A stretch of DNA of 64,000 nt from Peredibacter sp045999315 (GCF_045999315.1 NZ_CP174607.1:2914001-2978000), one strand, 5' to 3'; counted from the stretch's first letter, positions 34,970-44,550 are shown. Made by a program: numbers and translations. Notes: generated by a model not told the origin, from the letters alone.

Positions 34970-35413
34970 TTAATCGAGATTTGAAAATCCTACGAATAAC
35001 TTTTGAGTTCCCTTTGTTAGGAACAAATCAATGTTAAACGGCTTGTATTCAACTTGCGGAAGTTGGGCCTCAAAGTGATTTCCTGCTTTCTTAAATTTAA
35101 AGTCACCGAAGTAAGTAAATTTGCCTTTCTTTTTGGCCTCGAGTTTTGCTTCAACTTCGGCACCAAAAGTGCTTAGGTCCATGAGGTTCATTTTATTGTC
35201 GAAGATATAAAGGCTCAGTTTCCCCGAAGCAGCACGGACCAGTTCTGCCTTGTAAAGAGTCTTGGCATGATCTCCCTTGCCGGCCTCAGTTTTGTCGACA
35301 ATAGGAGCTGTAATACCACCAAATTTTCCGCCTTCAGACAGAGAGCCGTGGCCACCTTCATGAGCGAAAAGAGAAAAGTTTAGAGTCATAAGAAGTGCAA
35401 TTAGTAGTTTCAT
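34970..35413 (-). CDS. Periplasmic protein of the metal-efflux operon
   Basis: 147 residues. Signal peptide to about residue 17, mature start HEGGHGSLSEGG, a probable metal-binding His cluster. The body is beta-rich, for example GKLSLYIFDNKMNLMDLS and GKFTYFGDFKFKKAGNHFEA. It lies between the RND pump (adjacent, no gap) and TolC genes, exactly where a membrane-fusion adaptor would be expected, but it lacks the long hairpin of adaptors. It may carry metal to the pump. Confidence 0.8.
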   Translation of the reverse strand: MKLLIALLMTLNFSLFAHEGGHGSLSEGGKFGGITAPIVDKTEAGKGDHAKTLYKAELVRAASGKLSLYIFDNKMNLMDLSTFGAEVEAKLEAKKKGKFTYFGDFKFKKAGNHFEAQLPQVEYKPFNIDLFLTKGTQKLFVGFSNLD

Positions 35414-38400
35414 TTAGAGTTCCTCATTTTTTAAACGTTGATATTTGTCGATATATTTTTGCGAAGCTTTTTCACCAAAAAGATAGAAAACCGCTGGAGT
35501 CACAAAGAGATCCAGTAGAGTAGAGGTTAGAAGTCCTCCCACGATAACCACTGCTACCGGGTGAAGAATTTCTTTCCCGGCCTCACCTTTTGCAAACAAA
35601 AGTGGCGTTAGGGCAAGAATCGCCGTCAGTGCCGTCATAAGAACGGGTACAAGTCTCTCAAGAGTCCCGCGAATGATCATCTCTCTCCCGAATTTTTCAC
35701 CTTCTTCCATCATGAGATGAAGATAATGTGAAATCATCATGATCCCGTTTCTTGAGGCGATCCCACAAAGGGTCACAAAAGCAATCAGAGAAGCAATTGA
35801 GAATGATCTTTCCGTCAGATAGATGGCCCCTACACTACCAATGAGCGCCAATGGAATATTGAGCATAATCTGAAACGATAGGACTGAAGAGTTGAAGTGA
35901 AAATAGAGAATCAGAAAAATTAAAAGGAGAGAGATGAGTCCTAACCAGATCATCTGTTGAGATGACTTCATCTGACTCTCAAACTGGCCCCCTACTTCCA
36001 TGTGATAACCTTCCGGCCACTCAATTTCTTTTGAGGCCTTCTCTATTTTTGTGACGAGTTCACCCAGATCTACACCGTGTGAATTGGCCGAGACCACGAG
36101 CCTTCTTCGAAGCCCTTCACGATTAATCATATTCGGGCCACTGCCTTTATAGACATTGGCCACGTCTTTGACCTGAATGTGGTCACCGGTAGGAAGAAGT
36201 CTCAGGCGAATGTTCTCAATGGTCTCAGGATTAGATCTTGATGGTTCATCCAGTCTCAGCATGATTCCGTGAATCTGCTGGCCCTCGATAACGTTACCTA
36301 CACTATAACCATTCAGCATGGCCTCCATGTCCTGGGCCATAGAACCGGCACTCATGCGGGCGCGTTTTACTTCTTCTTTATCAATAAAGACCTTAAGCTG
36401 AGGAATCTGAACCAGCGGTTCTACCTGAAGATCTTCAATTCCTTTGATGTCCTTGATCTTTTCAAAGATCTCACCACCTAAGCGACGAAGTTCCACAATA
36501 TCAGGACCGAAGATTTTAAGAGCAATCTGTGAGCGAACACCTGAAAGCATGTGATCCAGACGGTGAGAAATGGGCTGTCCCACGTTCACAAAGACATCCG
36601 GCCATACCGATTTTACTTTTTCTCGAATCTCGTTAAAGATTTCTTCTCTTGGTTTATTATTTGGCTTGAAATCAATGTCGATTTCATTCCAGTTTACCCC
36701 TTCAGCATGTTCATCCATTTCGGCACGACCAACTCGACGAGTCGTCGACTTTACCTCAGGAATGGTAAGAAGGGCCTTCTCTACTTCAAGACCTTTGCGG
36801 TTAGATTCAGCAAGAGAAATCCCAGGTGTGGCCTGAAGGCCAAGTGTGGCGGAACCTTCGTTAAAAGCGGGAAGAAAATCTCGTCCCATAAATGGAACAG
36901 CAGCGACCGCGATCAAGAACGCGAGAGTTGCCCCGCCCATGATCAGATAGGGCCTATTCAGAGTGTGCACCAAGAGTTTTGAGGCCCACGCTTTTAAAGC
37001 TCTAACTGTTAGACCATCTTTTTCTTCTTTAATATTTTCTGAGTGTCTTCCCAGAAGATAGTAACAAAGAACTGGAGTCAATGTTAATGAGACAAAGAGT
37101 GAGGCCAGAATTGAAATAATATAGGCATGTCCCATCGGTGCAAAAAGTTTTCCTTCGAGTCCACCGAGAGCGAACAACGGAATAAAAACCAACACCACAA
37201 TGATGGTTGAGAACACAATAGAATTTCTAATTTCGGCGGAGGCGTCGTAGATGACTTTAAGAACAGGTCTTGGATTTGAAAGAAGTTTGTTTTCATTTAA
37301 ACGACGGTGAACGTTTTCCACGTCTACAATGGCATCATCCACCAGCTCACCAATGGCGACCGCTAGACCCCCCAGGGTCATGGTATTAACACTGATTCCA
37401 AAAAGCTTAAAGACCAGAGCAGTTAAAACAAAAGAAAGTGGAATGGCCGTGAGAGTGATGAAAGTTGTTCTCCAATTAAGTAGGAACAACATGAGAATAA
37501 TCACCACCATGATGGTTCCATCTCTAAGGGCCTCGGTCACGTTTCCTACCGCATTTTCGATGAAGTGGGACTGTTTAAAGAGATCAGATTTAATCTCAAC
37601 TCCCTTAGGTAAGGATTTTTTGAGAGCTTCTAACTCTTTTTCAATCTGGACTGTGAGCTTGGTCGTTTCAGCAGTTGGTTGTTTTTGGATGGTCATGACC
37701 ACTGAAGGAACACCGTTAACTGAACCATTTCCTCGTTTAAAATAGGCCCCTACTTTCACCTCGGCGATGTCCTTAACGGTAACAGGATTTCCCAGGTGAA
37801 GTCCTACGAAGGCCTCTTCAATGTGCTTGATCGTTTCGGCCCGTCCGATGGTGCGAATAAGATATTCTTTTTCACCGATATCAATAAACCCACCGGAAGT
37901 GTTGTGGCCAATTTCGGCCAAAGAGTGTTTTAGATCTTCGATCGTAAGACCCTTGGCCTGGATTTTTTCGGCCGAAACTAGAATCTGATACTGCTTTAAA
38001 TCTCCACCAATCGTGATGATCTGACTCACTCCAGGAATGGCCAAAAGCCTTGGTCTAATCGTCCATTCGGCCAAAGTTCTTAGATCCATGGGGCTAACTT
38101 CTTCAGTGGGAGAAGTGAGTCCTACGAACATAATTTCACCCATGATGGATGAACTTGGAGTCATGACCGGTACAATATCTTCAGGCAGTTTTTCTCGGGC
38201 CAATTGCAGTCTCTCTGCAACAATCTGACGATTCTTATAAACGTCTGTGCCCCAGTCAAATTCAGCATACACAATTGAAATCCCAGCACCACTACTAGAA
38301 CGAATCCGCACCAGTCCAGGAAGACCATTAAGAACGTTTTCAATGGGCATCGTGACCTGAACTTCGGTCTCTTCAGGTGCAAGGCCTTTAACTTCAGTCA

Positions 38401-38548
38401 TGACCGTCACCACCGGACGGTTAAGGTCTGGAAATACATCCACCGGAAGATTTAAGGCCTCCCAGGTTCCAATAATTAACAGAATGGTACTTATTGCTAT
38501 AACAGCAAGTCGTTGGCGCAGGGCCAATTTAATAATTGAATTAAGCAC
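35414..38548 (-). CDS. Heavy-metal-efflux RND transporter (CusA/CzcA family)
   Basis: 1044 residues, normal for the family: 12 helices and two large periplasmic loops. GTG start with AAGGA upstream. Recognisable parts: PVDVFPDLNRPVVTVMTE, GLPGLVRIRSSS, LAVAIGELVDDAIVDVEN in TM4, and FVTLCGIASRNGIMMI. The TM4 motif (AxG...DD...EN) differs from the classic DFG...DGAV of zinc/cobalt/cadmium pumps, so the metal cannot be named with confidence. Operon: small His/Cys-rich gene upstream, periplasmic protein and TolC downstream; no adaptor gene. Confidence 0.95.
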   Translation of the reverse strand: MLNSIIKLALRQRLAVIAISTILLIIGTWEALNLPVDVFPDLNRPVVTVMTEVKGLAPEETEVQVTMPIENVLNGLPGLVRIRSSSGAGISIVYAEFDWGTDVYKNRQIVAERLQLAREKLPEDIVPVMTPSSSIMGEIMFVGLTSPTEEVSPMDLRTLAEWTIRPRLLAIPGVSQIITIGGDLKQYQILVSAEKIQAKGLTIEDLKHSLAEIGHNTSGGFIDIGEKEYLIRTIGRAETIKHIEEAFVGLHLGNPVTVKDIAEVKVGAYFKRGNGSVNGVPSVVMTIQKQPTAETTKLTVQIEKELEALKKSLPKGVEIKSDLFKQSHFIENAVGNVTEALRDGTIMVVIILMLFLLNWRTTFITLTAIPLSFVLTALVFKLFGISVNTMTLGGLAVAIGELVDDAIVDVENVHRRLNENKLLSNPRPVLKVIYDASAEIRNSIVFSTIIVVLVFIPLFALGGLEGKLFAPMGHAYIISILASLFVSLTLTPVLCYYLLGRHSENIKEEKDGLTVRALKAWASKLLVHTLNRPYLIMGGATLAFLIAVAAVPFMGRDFLPAFNEGSATLGLQATPGISLAESNRKGLEVEKALLTIPEVKSTTRRVGRAEMDEHAEGVNWNEIDIDFKPNNKPREEIFNEIREKVKSVWPDVFVNVGQPISHRLDHMLSGVRSQIALKIFGPDIVELRRLGGEIFEKIKDIKGIEDLQVEPLVQIPQLKVFIDKEEVKRARMSAGSMAQDMEAMLNGYSVGNVIEGQQIHGIMLRLDEPSRSNPETIENIRLRLLPTGDHIQVKDVANVYKGSGPNMINREGLRRRLVVSANSHGVDLGELVTKIEKASKEIEWPEGYHMEVGGQFESQMKSSQQMIWLGLISLLLIFLILYFHFNSSVLSFQIMLNIPLALIGSVGAIYLTERSFSIASLIAFVTLCGIASRNGIMMISHYLHLMMEEGEKFGREMIIRGTLERLVPVLMTALTAILALTPLLFAKGEAGKEILHPVAVVIVGGLLTSTLLDLFVTPAVFYLFGEKASQKYIDKYQRLKNEEL

Positions 38549-38593
38549 AACATGTCCTTACTAAATTTTAAACGAAACAGAGATGAGAAGGAC

Positions 38594-38896
38594 CTAGGCT
38601 ATAGGAGGATGAAAGATCGAGGATTCAAATTTAGAGATTTTGAGTTGATCGAATGCAAAGAACTCCGTGCTTGGAATGGATGTCGGTTCATTTAAAGCAA
38701 TAGAGTCTTGAGGGAGAATTTTTAAATGATTAATAGGGGAACAATGGCAGTGTTCTTGCGTTGAATGAGACTTCTCTTCATGCTCATCGTGATGTTCCAT
38801 TTCAATGGAATGAGAAGTTTGAACTTCAAAATTACAGCAATCAGCGAAGACGCTGGCCGAAAAAAGAATGGTGAAGATTAAAAATAAGACCTTCAT
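38594..38896 (-). CDS. His/Cys-rich small secreted protein, likely metal-binding
   Basis: 100 residues. Signal peptide to about residue 18 (SASVFA), then DCCNF, HSIEMEHHDEHEEKSH and EHCHCSPINH: clustered His, Glu and Cys that suit metal binding. The C-terminal half is ordinary. First gene of the RND efflux operon; probably a periplasmic metal buffer or sensor. Confidence 0.78.
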   Translation of the reverse strand: MKVLFLIFTILFSASVFADCCNFEVQTSHSIEMEHHDEHEEKSHSTQEHCHCSPINHLKILPQDSIALNEPTSIPSTEFFAFDQLKISKFESSIFHPPIA

Positions 38897-38965
38897 TTGT
38901 GCTAGAATTTTAGCCTAGATTAATCTCACAAAGCAAATCTAAATTTAAAAAGTCAGGAAAACATA

Positions 38966-39292
38966 ATGTTACGAAAGAAGAAATTTGAAGATGAGTTGCA
39001 GTTTTATCAAAATTCAAAAGATGACGACAAAATTCGCCACCATTTAGGCCGGGCCCATGTCCTTTCGCAGAATTCTGTTACAAAGCATCTCTATGTCCAT
39101 TGGCTCATGTTTGCTTATGCCTTAAAGAACATGGATCTCAAAGAAACATTCGGGCAATTGTTAAGGCTTTTTGTGACGATCCCGGGGCATATGATGGGAC
39201 GAGTGCCTCGGGGAAATATTGGATGGAGCACAGTGGGACTTACAGAAGTGATGCAAGTCCCAGAAGATTTAAAATCAGTTTTAACGGAGTGA
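38966..39292 (+). CDS. DUF3703 family protein
   Basis: 108 residues, helical, matching DUF3703: HHLGRAHVLSQNSVTKHLYV, then HWLMFAYALK and LGRL-like GQLLRLFVTIPGHMMGRVP, and NIGWSTVG. The family is frequently found by heavy-metal resistance genes, and here it is divergent from the RND efflux operon. Mechanism unknown. Overlaps the convergent nuclease-like gene by 12 bp. GGAAAA precedes the ATG. Confidence 0.85.
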   Translation: MLRKKKFEDELQFYQNSKDDDKIRHHLGRAHVLSQNSVTKHLYVHWLMFAYALKNMDLKETFGQLLRLFVTIPGHMMGRVPRGNIGWSTVGLTEVMQVPEDLKSVLTE

Positions 39293-39763
39293 CTTAAGGT
39301 ATTTAAAATTTTTCGGGGCCTCTGACAAGTTCATCTTCGCCGTTCTAATGAGATTAACGAGCTCAGCTTGCTTGATCAGGCCCAGGCTTAACTTTTCACA
39401 CCCCATCGACTCAATTGGATCGGTAATTTTATAAACTGATACGTGTTGAGGCCAAAGGTTATTTTCTAGATTACTTCCACCAGCACAAAGTGGAATGAAG
39501 TGATCAATTTTGAAAGTCGCGCGATCACCACTTAAACGATATCCGAGATTATTTCTATATGAAATGAAGATCGCTTCTTTGGTGAATGAATTCACCGCGC
39601 GTTCGCAGTAAGCAATTTGCTCAGGGTAGCGGTATGAATCAGCATGATCACAAAGTGAACCTGGAGTAAGACGAGGATCTGGATTTTTCGGGTAGGCCAT
39701 GGGAACTGCAGCGCTCGCGCTTAAAGTGAACATAGTAAGAGCTAAGACAGCAATTCTTTTCAT
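39281..39763 (-). CDS. Secreted HNH-like putative nuclease
   Basis: 160 residues with signal peptide (LTMFTLSASA). The core TFKIDHFIPLCAGGSNLENN followed by LWPQH is the DHxxPL...GGS...NL.PQ pattern of HNH endonucleases, with the His after Asp as general base. Cysteines suggest disulfides, as expected for an exported enzyme. It could degrade extracellular or prey DNA; activity is inferred. Downstream end overlaps DUF3703. Confidence 0.8.
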   Translation of the reverse strand: MKRIAVLALTMFTLSASAAVPMAYPKNPDPRLTPGSLCDHADSYRYPEQIAYCERAVNSFTKEAIFISYRNNLGYRLSGDRATFKIDHFIPLCAGGSNLENNLWPQHVSVYKITDPIESMGCEKLSLGLIKQAELVNLIRTAKMNLSEAPKNFKYLKSLR

Positions 39764-39811
39764 TCAGGGCCTCGATGTTATTTTTCGAGGTTTATAGGGC
39801 AGGGAGAGTCC

Positions 39812-40159
39812 TCAGTCAATAAGACTTAAGACATTTTCTGGAGGACGCCCAATAACGCCTTTATTTCCTTTTAAAACGATTGGTCGTTCAAGAAGCTTAG
39901 GATGCTCTAAAAGAGCGTTAATGACTTCCTGGGCGTTATTAAGATCAATTTTGAGGGCCTGGAACTCTTCTTCTTTGGTTCGAACCAGTTCCTTTGGATG
40001 CACTTTTAGGGTCTCAATAATCTTTGTGAGGAAATCGCGAGTTAGACCACTGTTGAGGTAGTCAACGATTTCTGGCTCGATCCCATGTTCTTCAAGAATG
40101 GCCAGGGCATCTCGACTTTTTGAGCAACGGGGATTGTGAGTGATAATGAATTTGTTCAT
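39812..40159 (-). CDS. arsC: ArsC/YfgD-family thioredoxin-fold reductase
   Basis: 115 residues: IITHNPRCSKSRDALAILEE with the active Cys12, PKELVRTKEEEF, and RPIVLKGNKGVIGRPPE near the end, all typical of the glutaredoxin-type arsenate reductase family (ArsC/YfgD). May reduce arsenate or another oxidant. The start is the ATG one base after the stop of the 952-residue lipoprotein gene, so expression may depend on translation of that gene; longer frames into it are overlaps without support. Confidence 0.85.
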   Translation of the reverse strand: MNKFIITHNPRCSKSRDALAILEEHGIEPEIVDYLNSGLTRDFLTKIIETLKVHPKELVRTKEEEFQALKIDLNNAQEVINALLEHPKLLERPIVLKGNKGVIGRPPENVLSLID

Positions 40160-40160
40160 A

Positions 40161-43019
40161 TTATGGTTGGTATCCAAGATCGGTAATGATCCAGTTGAAT
40201 GTTCCTTCAAGATTTGTCTTTGGAGTGACAGCAGTACTGTCATGATAAACGCTGGTATCAATTTCTGCATTTGCAGAAGTGGCCGTGGCGGTGGCCTCTG
40301 CCATGACCAGGAATTTACTCCAATTAGTTTTTGTAATCCCACTGCCCGTAAACATGTAGTTTAAGTTTGTCACCACACCTAGGTCCCAATTCGTTGTATC
40401 AGGGTTCGCAAGTGTTGCTCCTTCAAACATACTGGTCATCGTTTGTACTTTGATTGTGTTCCAGTTCGTTGTATCAGGCATCGCTGCAGTGGCATTATTG
40501 AACATGCGATCCATTTGTTCAACATTTGAAGTGTTCCAACCACTCACATCTGGATTGGCCATAGGAGCGTCTTTAAACATATTGTACATATAGACCACAT
40601 TGTGTGTCTGCCAAGTTGAAGTATTAGGATTGGCTGCCGAGGCCCCTTCAAACATACTACCCATATTGGTAACATTGCTCACGTTCCAATTGCTTGTATC
40701 AGGAGTCACGAGAGGGGCCTGACTGAACATGTAGCTCATGTTAGTCACCAGAGATACATCACCACCATTAAAGATTGTCAGGTTTGAACAGCCTTTAAAT
40801 CCGTATTGAAAATCCTTCCAACCCATTTCACCCAGATTCAAAACTTTTTTAATCTTTGGAGCATTTGGAGAGTTGTTAAATGACCAGGCTTCCATTGTTC
40901 CTGTGATCGTAATGGTATAGGTGCCGGCAGTTTGGTAGCTATGAGAGACCGCATAACTAGTATGTGTTGTCTTCGGTGTTCCATCTCCCCAATCGACAGT
41001 GAAGTTATAAGTAAAACCACTTGGAGGAAGAGGAAGGGCAATTGTTTCTCCATTGGCCGCAATTTGCCATTCAGATTGAAACGGATACTTAACTCGATAA
41101 GAAACAGATGCGGTTGAACAAGGGGACGCATTCCCCGCCTTGTCCCATTGGCGAACATAGAACTGATACTGCTGGCCAATAGTAAGATCAGGAGTTGAAT
41201 AGGTTTGTGAAGCTGAGGCAGTAGGCATCTGAGTAAACATCGTGCTACAGCCTGGGTCTTGGTAAATTTCTGTTTTCCCATTTAGTTCAAGATTATTTAA
41301 CTGAAGAGTGATGGATCGTTGATGAGAAGCATTTTCCGCAGGTGAGATTAAAGACAACGACGGATAAACCGGTGCCGTATTATCCACAACGACTGGTGAT
41401 CCCGAGGTCACATTACTATAGACCCCACCCGTAGAATTGATCTGGAAATTGATCGCGCCATCCGCGTCGCCCGGTTGGACAACATAGCTGATTGTATAAT
41501 TCAATCCTGTTGGTGGGTTTACTGGAACAGAATTCCCATTAACAGTCGCTGTGAATGTTGAGTTTGCACTAGAGGTGAAACTTATTGTGACCGTATCACC
41601 CGCTTTGGCCACATCAGTATTCGGATTTGACGAACTCATAGAAATCGAACTTAAAGCAAGATTTTGGTATTCGTAATTCACAGATGATGAACATGAAGAG
41701 GTGTTACCCGCTGGATCCTTCTGTCTTGAATAGAAGATATAAAGACCTGGAGAAAGGGCCGGCGGAGAAATTTGCGTTGATGGTGCCGTTCCTGGTGCCT
41801 GTGCCATAGGAGCACTTGAACATGCAGAATCGCTGTGAAGGTAGACAGTGTTCCCACTGATAACATTGTTCACTTGGAAAACAGGATTTGGATTATTGGC
41901 CGGACTTGATACTGGATTCACAAGAACAATAGAAGTCGTTGGTACGGTCTTTAAAAAGATGACCTGTGAAAAATCAGTCGTACTACTAAAAGAGGTTCCT
42001 TCAGCTGAAATAAAAAAAGGAACTGGCACTCCTTCTTGTTCTGAACCATTGAAAGAGTAAGTGGCCGAGTAGTTTGTTCCTGAGGCAGTGGGAGTTACTT
42101 GAATACCATTAATAGTGACCGTGAAATTGGCAGCTTTATTAGCAGTAAAATTGAGGGTTAGGGTGTCACCAATCTTGGCATAAGCAGGATTGGGATTACT
42201 GCTCGTCATGCTAATGACTGAAAGGGTCAGGAGTTGTGAGCTTTTTTGAGCAAATAAATTGACGTAATACCCATCTGTATAGATATCGGAAACGGCCCCT
42301 GTCGCCGTATTGGCCATCCCAAAAGGGAAATAGATCATTTCCTTACCGGAAGTACAGCTACTATCTGAGAAGATATCCACTGCGGTGATAAAAGTTCCAT
42401 CGACGTCACCGTAAGGAAGTTTTATTCCTGTCGAAGTTGTTCCATTTGGAAATGCTTGAGCGGCGATACATGGACTGTTTAAACTACCATTGTGATTAAT
42501 AGTTGAAGCATCATAAGAGACAAGTCGAACACGATATGAGCCAATTGTCCCTCTTTGTGAGTCCTCACAGGTACTAGTATAAGCATTAACAGAAGTTAAA
42601 TCCTGACAGTTAGTGAGCTTTAGCGAGGCCACACCACCTGTTGCTCTGAAAGCTGCCGGCACAAAGTTTTCATTTTCACAATTGGCCTTTAGAATATTGA
42701 TTTCGACGGTGGCAGTAGGATCTTTAAGATTAGCACTGGTCTCACCACAGAGTAGATTTCCCTGCATGACCTGGGCCCCGTCCCAACCAACGGCCTTGAA
42801 GTTGTATTCACCATGTTCAAGCGTGATGGTCTTCGTTGTTGATTGAAGTGAAATGGCCGAAGTCGTGTTCTTTGTTTTATTCGTAATATAAATCATAAGC
42901 CCACCAGCTTGGGCCCCAATTGAGAATGAACGGGAGACTGATAGTGTTGTATTGGTTCCCTGGCCGCCGGAGCAACCCCAGAACAACAACAATAAAAGCA
43001 TGAAACTAAAGACTTTCAT
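40161..43019 (-). CDS. Large surface lipoprotein with Ig-like, PKD and BspA-type repeats
   Basis: 952 residues. Lipoprotein signal LLLLFWGCSGG with lipidated Cys16. Then repeated Ig-like beta domains (SMTSSNPNPAYAKIGDTLTL and SMSSSNPNTDVAKAGDTVTI mark two copies), a PKD-like domain (VDWGDGTPKTTH), and at the C-terminus four or five BspA/DUF285 repeats such as VTNMSYMFSQAPLV and VTNMGSMFEGASAANP, with TSNWNVSN. Such proteins act as adhesins or surface ligands. It is probably exposed on the outer membrane. arsC follows immediately. Confidence 0.9.
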   Translation of the reverse strand: MKVFSFMLLLLLFWGCSGGQGTNTTLSVSRSFSIGAQAGGLMIYITNKTKNTTSAISLQSTTKTITLEHGEYNFKAVGWDGAQVMQGNLLCGETSANLKDPTATVEINILKANCENENFVPAAFRATGGVASLKLTNCQDLTSVNAYTSTCEDSQRGTIGSYRVRLVSYDASTINHNGSLNSPCIAAQAFPNGTTSTGIKLPYGDVDGTFITAVDIFSDSSCTSGKEMIYFPFGMANTATGAVSDIYTDGYYVNLFAQKSSQLLTLSVISMTSSNPNPAYAKIGDTLTLNFTANKAANFTVTINGIQVTPTASGTNYSATYSFNGSEQEGVPVPFFISAEGTSFSSTTDFSQVIFLKTVPTTSIVLVNPVSSPANNPNPVFQVNNVISGNTVYLHSDSACSSAPMAQAPGTAPSTQISPPALSPGLYIFYSRQKDPAGNTSSCSSSVNYEYQNLALSSISMSSSNPNTDVAKAGDTVTISFTSSANSTFTATVNGNSVPVNPPTGLNYTISYVVQPGDADGAINFQINSTGGVYSNVTSGSPVVVDNTAPVYPSLSLISPAENASHQRSITLQLNNLELNGKTEIYQDPGCSTMFTQMPTASASQTYSTPDLTIGQQYQFYVRQWDKAGNASPCSTASVSYRVKYPFQSEWQIAANGETIALPLPPSGFTYNFTVDWGDGTPKTTHTSYAVSHSYQTAGTYTITITGTMEAWSFNNSPNAPKIKKVLNLGEMGWKDFQYGFKGCSNLTIFNGGDVSLVTNMSYMFSQAPLVTPDTSNWNVSNVTNMGSMFEGASAANPNTSTWQTHNVVYMYNMFKDAPMANPDVSGWNTSNVEQMDRMFNNATAAMPDTTNWNTIKVQTMTSMFEGATLANPDTTNWDLGVVTNLNYMFTGSGITKTNWSKFLVMAEATATATSANAEIDTSVYHDSTAVTPKTNLEGTFNWIITDLGYQP

Positions 43020-43129
43020 CTCTAGACTTATCGGTTATTCCCCTCAGAAATTTATTTAATTTATGTTAGAAGGAGGGCGGTCTTGTCGGGTAATTAGGGG
43101 TTTGGTAAGTTAACATAAAGAGGACCTAT

Positions 43130-43336
43130 ATGGATGAAAAACGAATTATAGATTTAGAGATTAGATTCTCCCACCTGGACGACTTTATTGATCAACTTAA
43201 TAAAATTGTGACTGATCAACAGCGAACCATTGATCGTCTGGAGAAAGAAATTTTGGATTTAAAGCGATCGGCCCATGGTGGAAGTGGAGTCGATGGAAAC
43301 AGAAGTTTAAAAGACGATAAGCCGCCACATTACTAA
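43130..43336 (+). CDS. slyX: SlyX family protein
   Basis: 68 residues: a coiled-coil (IIDLEIRFSHLDDFIDQLNK then DRLEKEILDLK) ending in the diagnostic PPHY. Small cytosolic protein of unknown biochemical role. Stands between the divergent lipoprotein gene and the LRAT gene. Confidence 0.9.
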   Translation: MDEKRIIDLEIRFSHLDDFIDQLNKIVTDQQRTIDRLEKEILDLKRSAHGGSGVDGNRSLKDDKPPHY

Positions 43337-43397
43337 GAAAATTTAGATTGATCAAAGTAGTGACCCTCCGATACGGCTAATATCTACTGAGGGTCAT

Positions 43398-44444
43398 ATG
43401 TTTCAAAATGTTGCTGTATTTAATGACTATTATCTAAATGATAATTTGTTTTATGGGCTTGAGAAATTCAAGGCCAATAGAATTAATCTTTTAAATAGGT
43501 ACACCCAGAATCTCGAGCCAAATATTCTCGACATATTTTTTTTGAAAGGCTCAATTAACTTTCAAGTTTCCCGTGATCTTTTTGAAGAGACAAGGAAAAG
43601 ACCTCAACAGTATTCTCAATTTAGATATTTTACCCAATCGTTAGAAAAATTACTCAATATCTCCTCCGATTATCCTGATTTGTTTGCTGATGAGATTTTA
43701 AGTCTTAATACAAGAAAAAATGCTTTTGGATTAGTGAAAGTGTTTCTGATTAATGCCATGAACGTGGAATCTTCCTTTTTGAATTACTTCACCAACTCAC
43801 AATTACCCTTCCAAATGACGTTAAGTCGAGAAGCTGATTTATATTGGATCAAATTTAATTTTCAAGAAGACTTCTTTAATCATATCTTGTTTTTGTCACT
43901 TGTAGATCATTATGAACTCGAGGTCCTTTGGCTTCAAAAGAGCACTCCTAAAATTTTCTATGATCATCATGCCATAAAAGTGGGCAACTTTATCGGGGAG
44001 ATTAATCCCAAGGTTGGAATTGAATTCAATCCTGTAAATGACCATAAGTATTTTTCGCCAACCAAAGATTATGCAATCGTTGAGAGCAATTTACACACTG
44101 GAGAAAAAGGGAGCAGGATATTTTTAAGGGCATTGGCCAGACAGAAATATAGATCAAGTTATAACTTTCTATCTTATAACTGCGAGCACTTTGCTTCATT
44201 TTGTTTCTATGGCATTCCTCGTTCTAAGCAGCTTAGATTTGTGGTCACATTCCTGATCTTCACTCTAAGTGCTCTATGTATAGGCCAGTGGACCTTATAC
44301 CTCTCGTTGCCTTTTATTTTTCCAACAAATCTATGGCATCGTACGACCTATGTTTACAGATCAGAAAAAAAATTAAATAAACTTTTGATAGTTATGTTCA
44401 TTGTATGCGTACTCATTTCCCTTGCTCTTTATCTGCTTAAATAA
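43398..44444 (+). CDS. Membrane-anchored LRAT-fold (NlpC/P60-like) protein
   Basis: 348 residues. The N-terminal 170 are helical, unrecognised. An LRAT-like domain then has HH (190-191) in IFYDHHAIKVGNFIGEINP and the catalytic Cys262 in SYNCEHFASFC, with GIPRSKQ, the NCEHF signature of LRAT/NlpC enzymes that form or break amide or ester bonds, often on lipids. Two membrane helices follow (about 282-315 and 330-347), fixing it to a membrane. GAGGG precedes the ATG. Unusual as a bacterial architecture. Confidence 0.75.
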   Translation: MFQNVAVFNDYYLNDNLFYGLEKFKANRINLLNRYTQNLEPNILDIFFLKGSINFQVSRDLFEETRKRPQQYSQFRYFTQSLEKLLNISSDYPDLFADEILSLNTRKNAFGLVKVFLINAMNVESSFLNYFTNSQLPFQMTLSREADLYWIKFNFQEDFFNHILFLSLVDHYELEVLWLQKSTPKIFYDHHAIKVGNFIGEINPKVGIEFNPVNDHKYFSPTKDYAIVESNLHTGEKGSRIFLRALARQKYRSSYNFLSYNCEHFASFCFYGIPRSKQLRFVVTFLIFTLSALCIGQWTLYLSLPFIFPTNLWHRTTYVYRSEKKLNKLLIVMFIVCVLISLALYLLK

Positions 44445-44550
44445 CAGGTAGAGGTCAAACTTAACAAAGCCTTAACAGTTTCCCGATATTATGGGAAAGA
44501 TTCTGACCGAAATAAAGATTATCCTGAGCTTCTCTCACAAGGATACTTTA

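Noticed and set aside
40160..40342. 61-residue N-terminal extension of ArsC
   Set aside because: It lies wholly inside the lipoprotein gene, and the family starts at the internal ATG at 40159.
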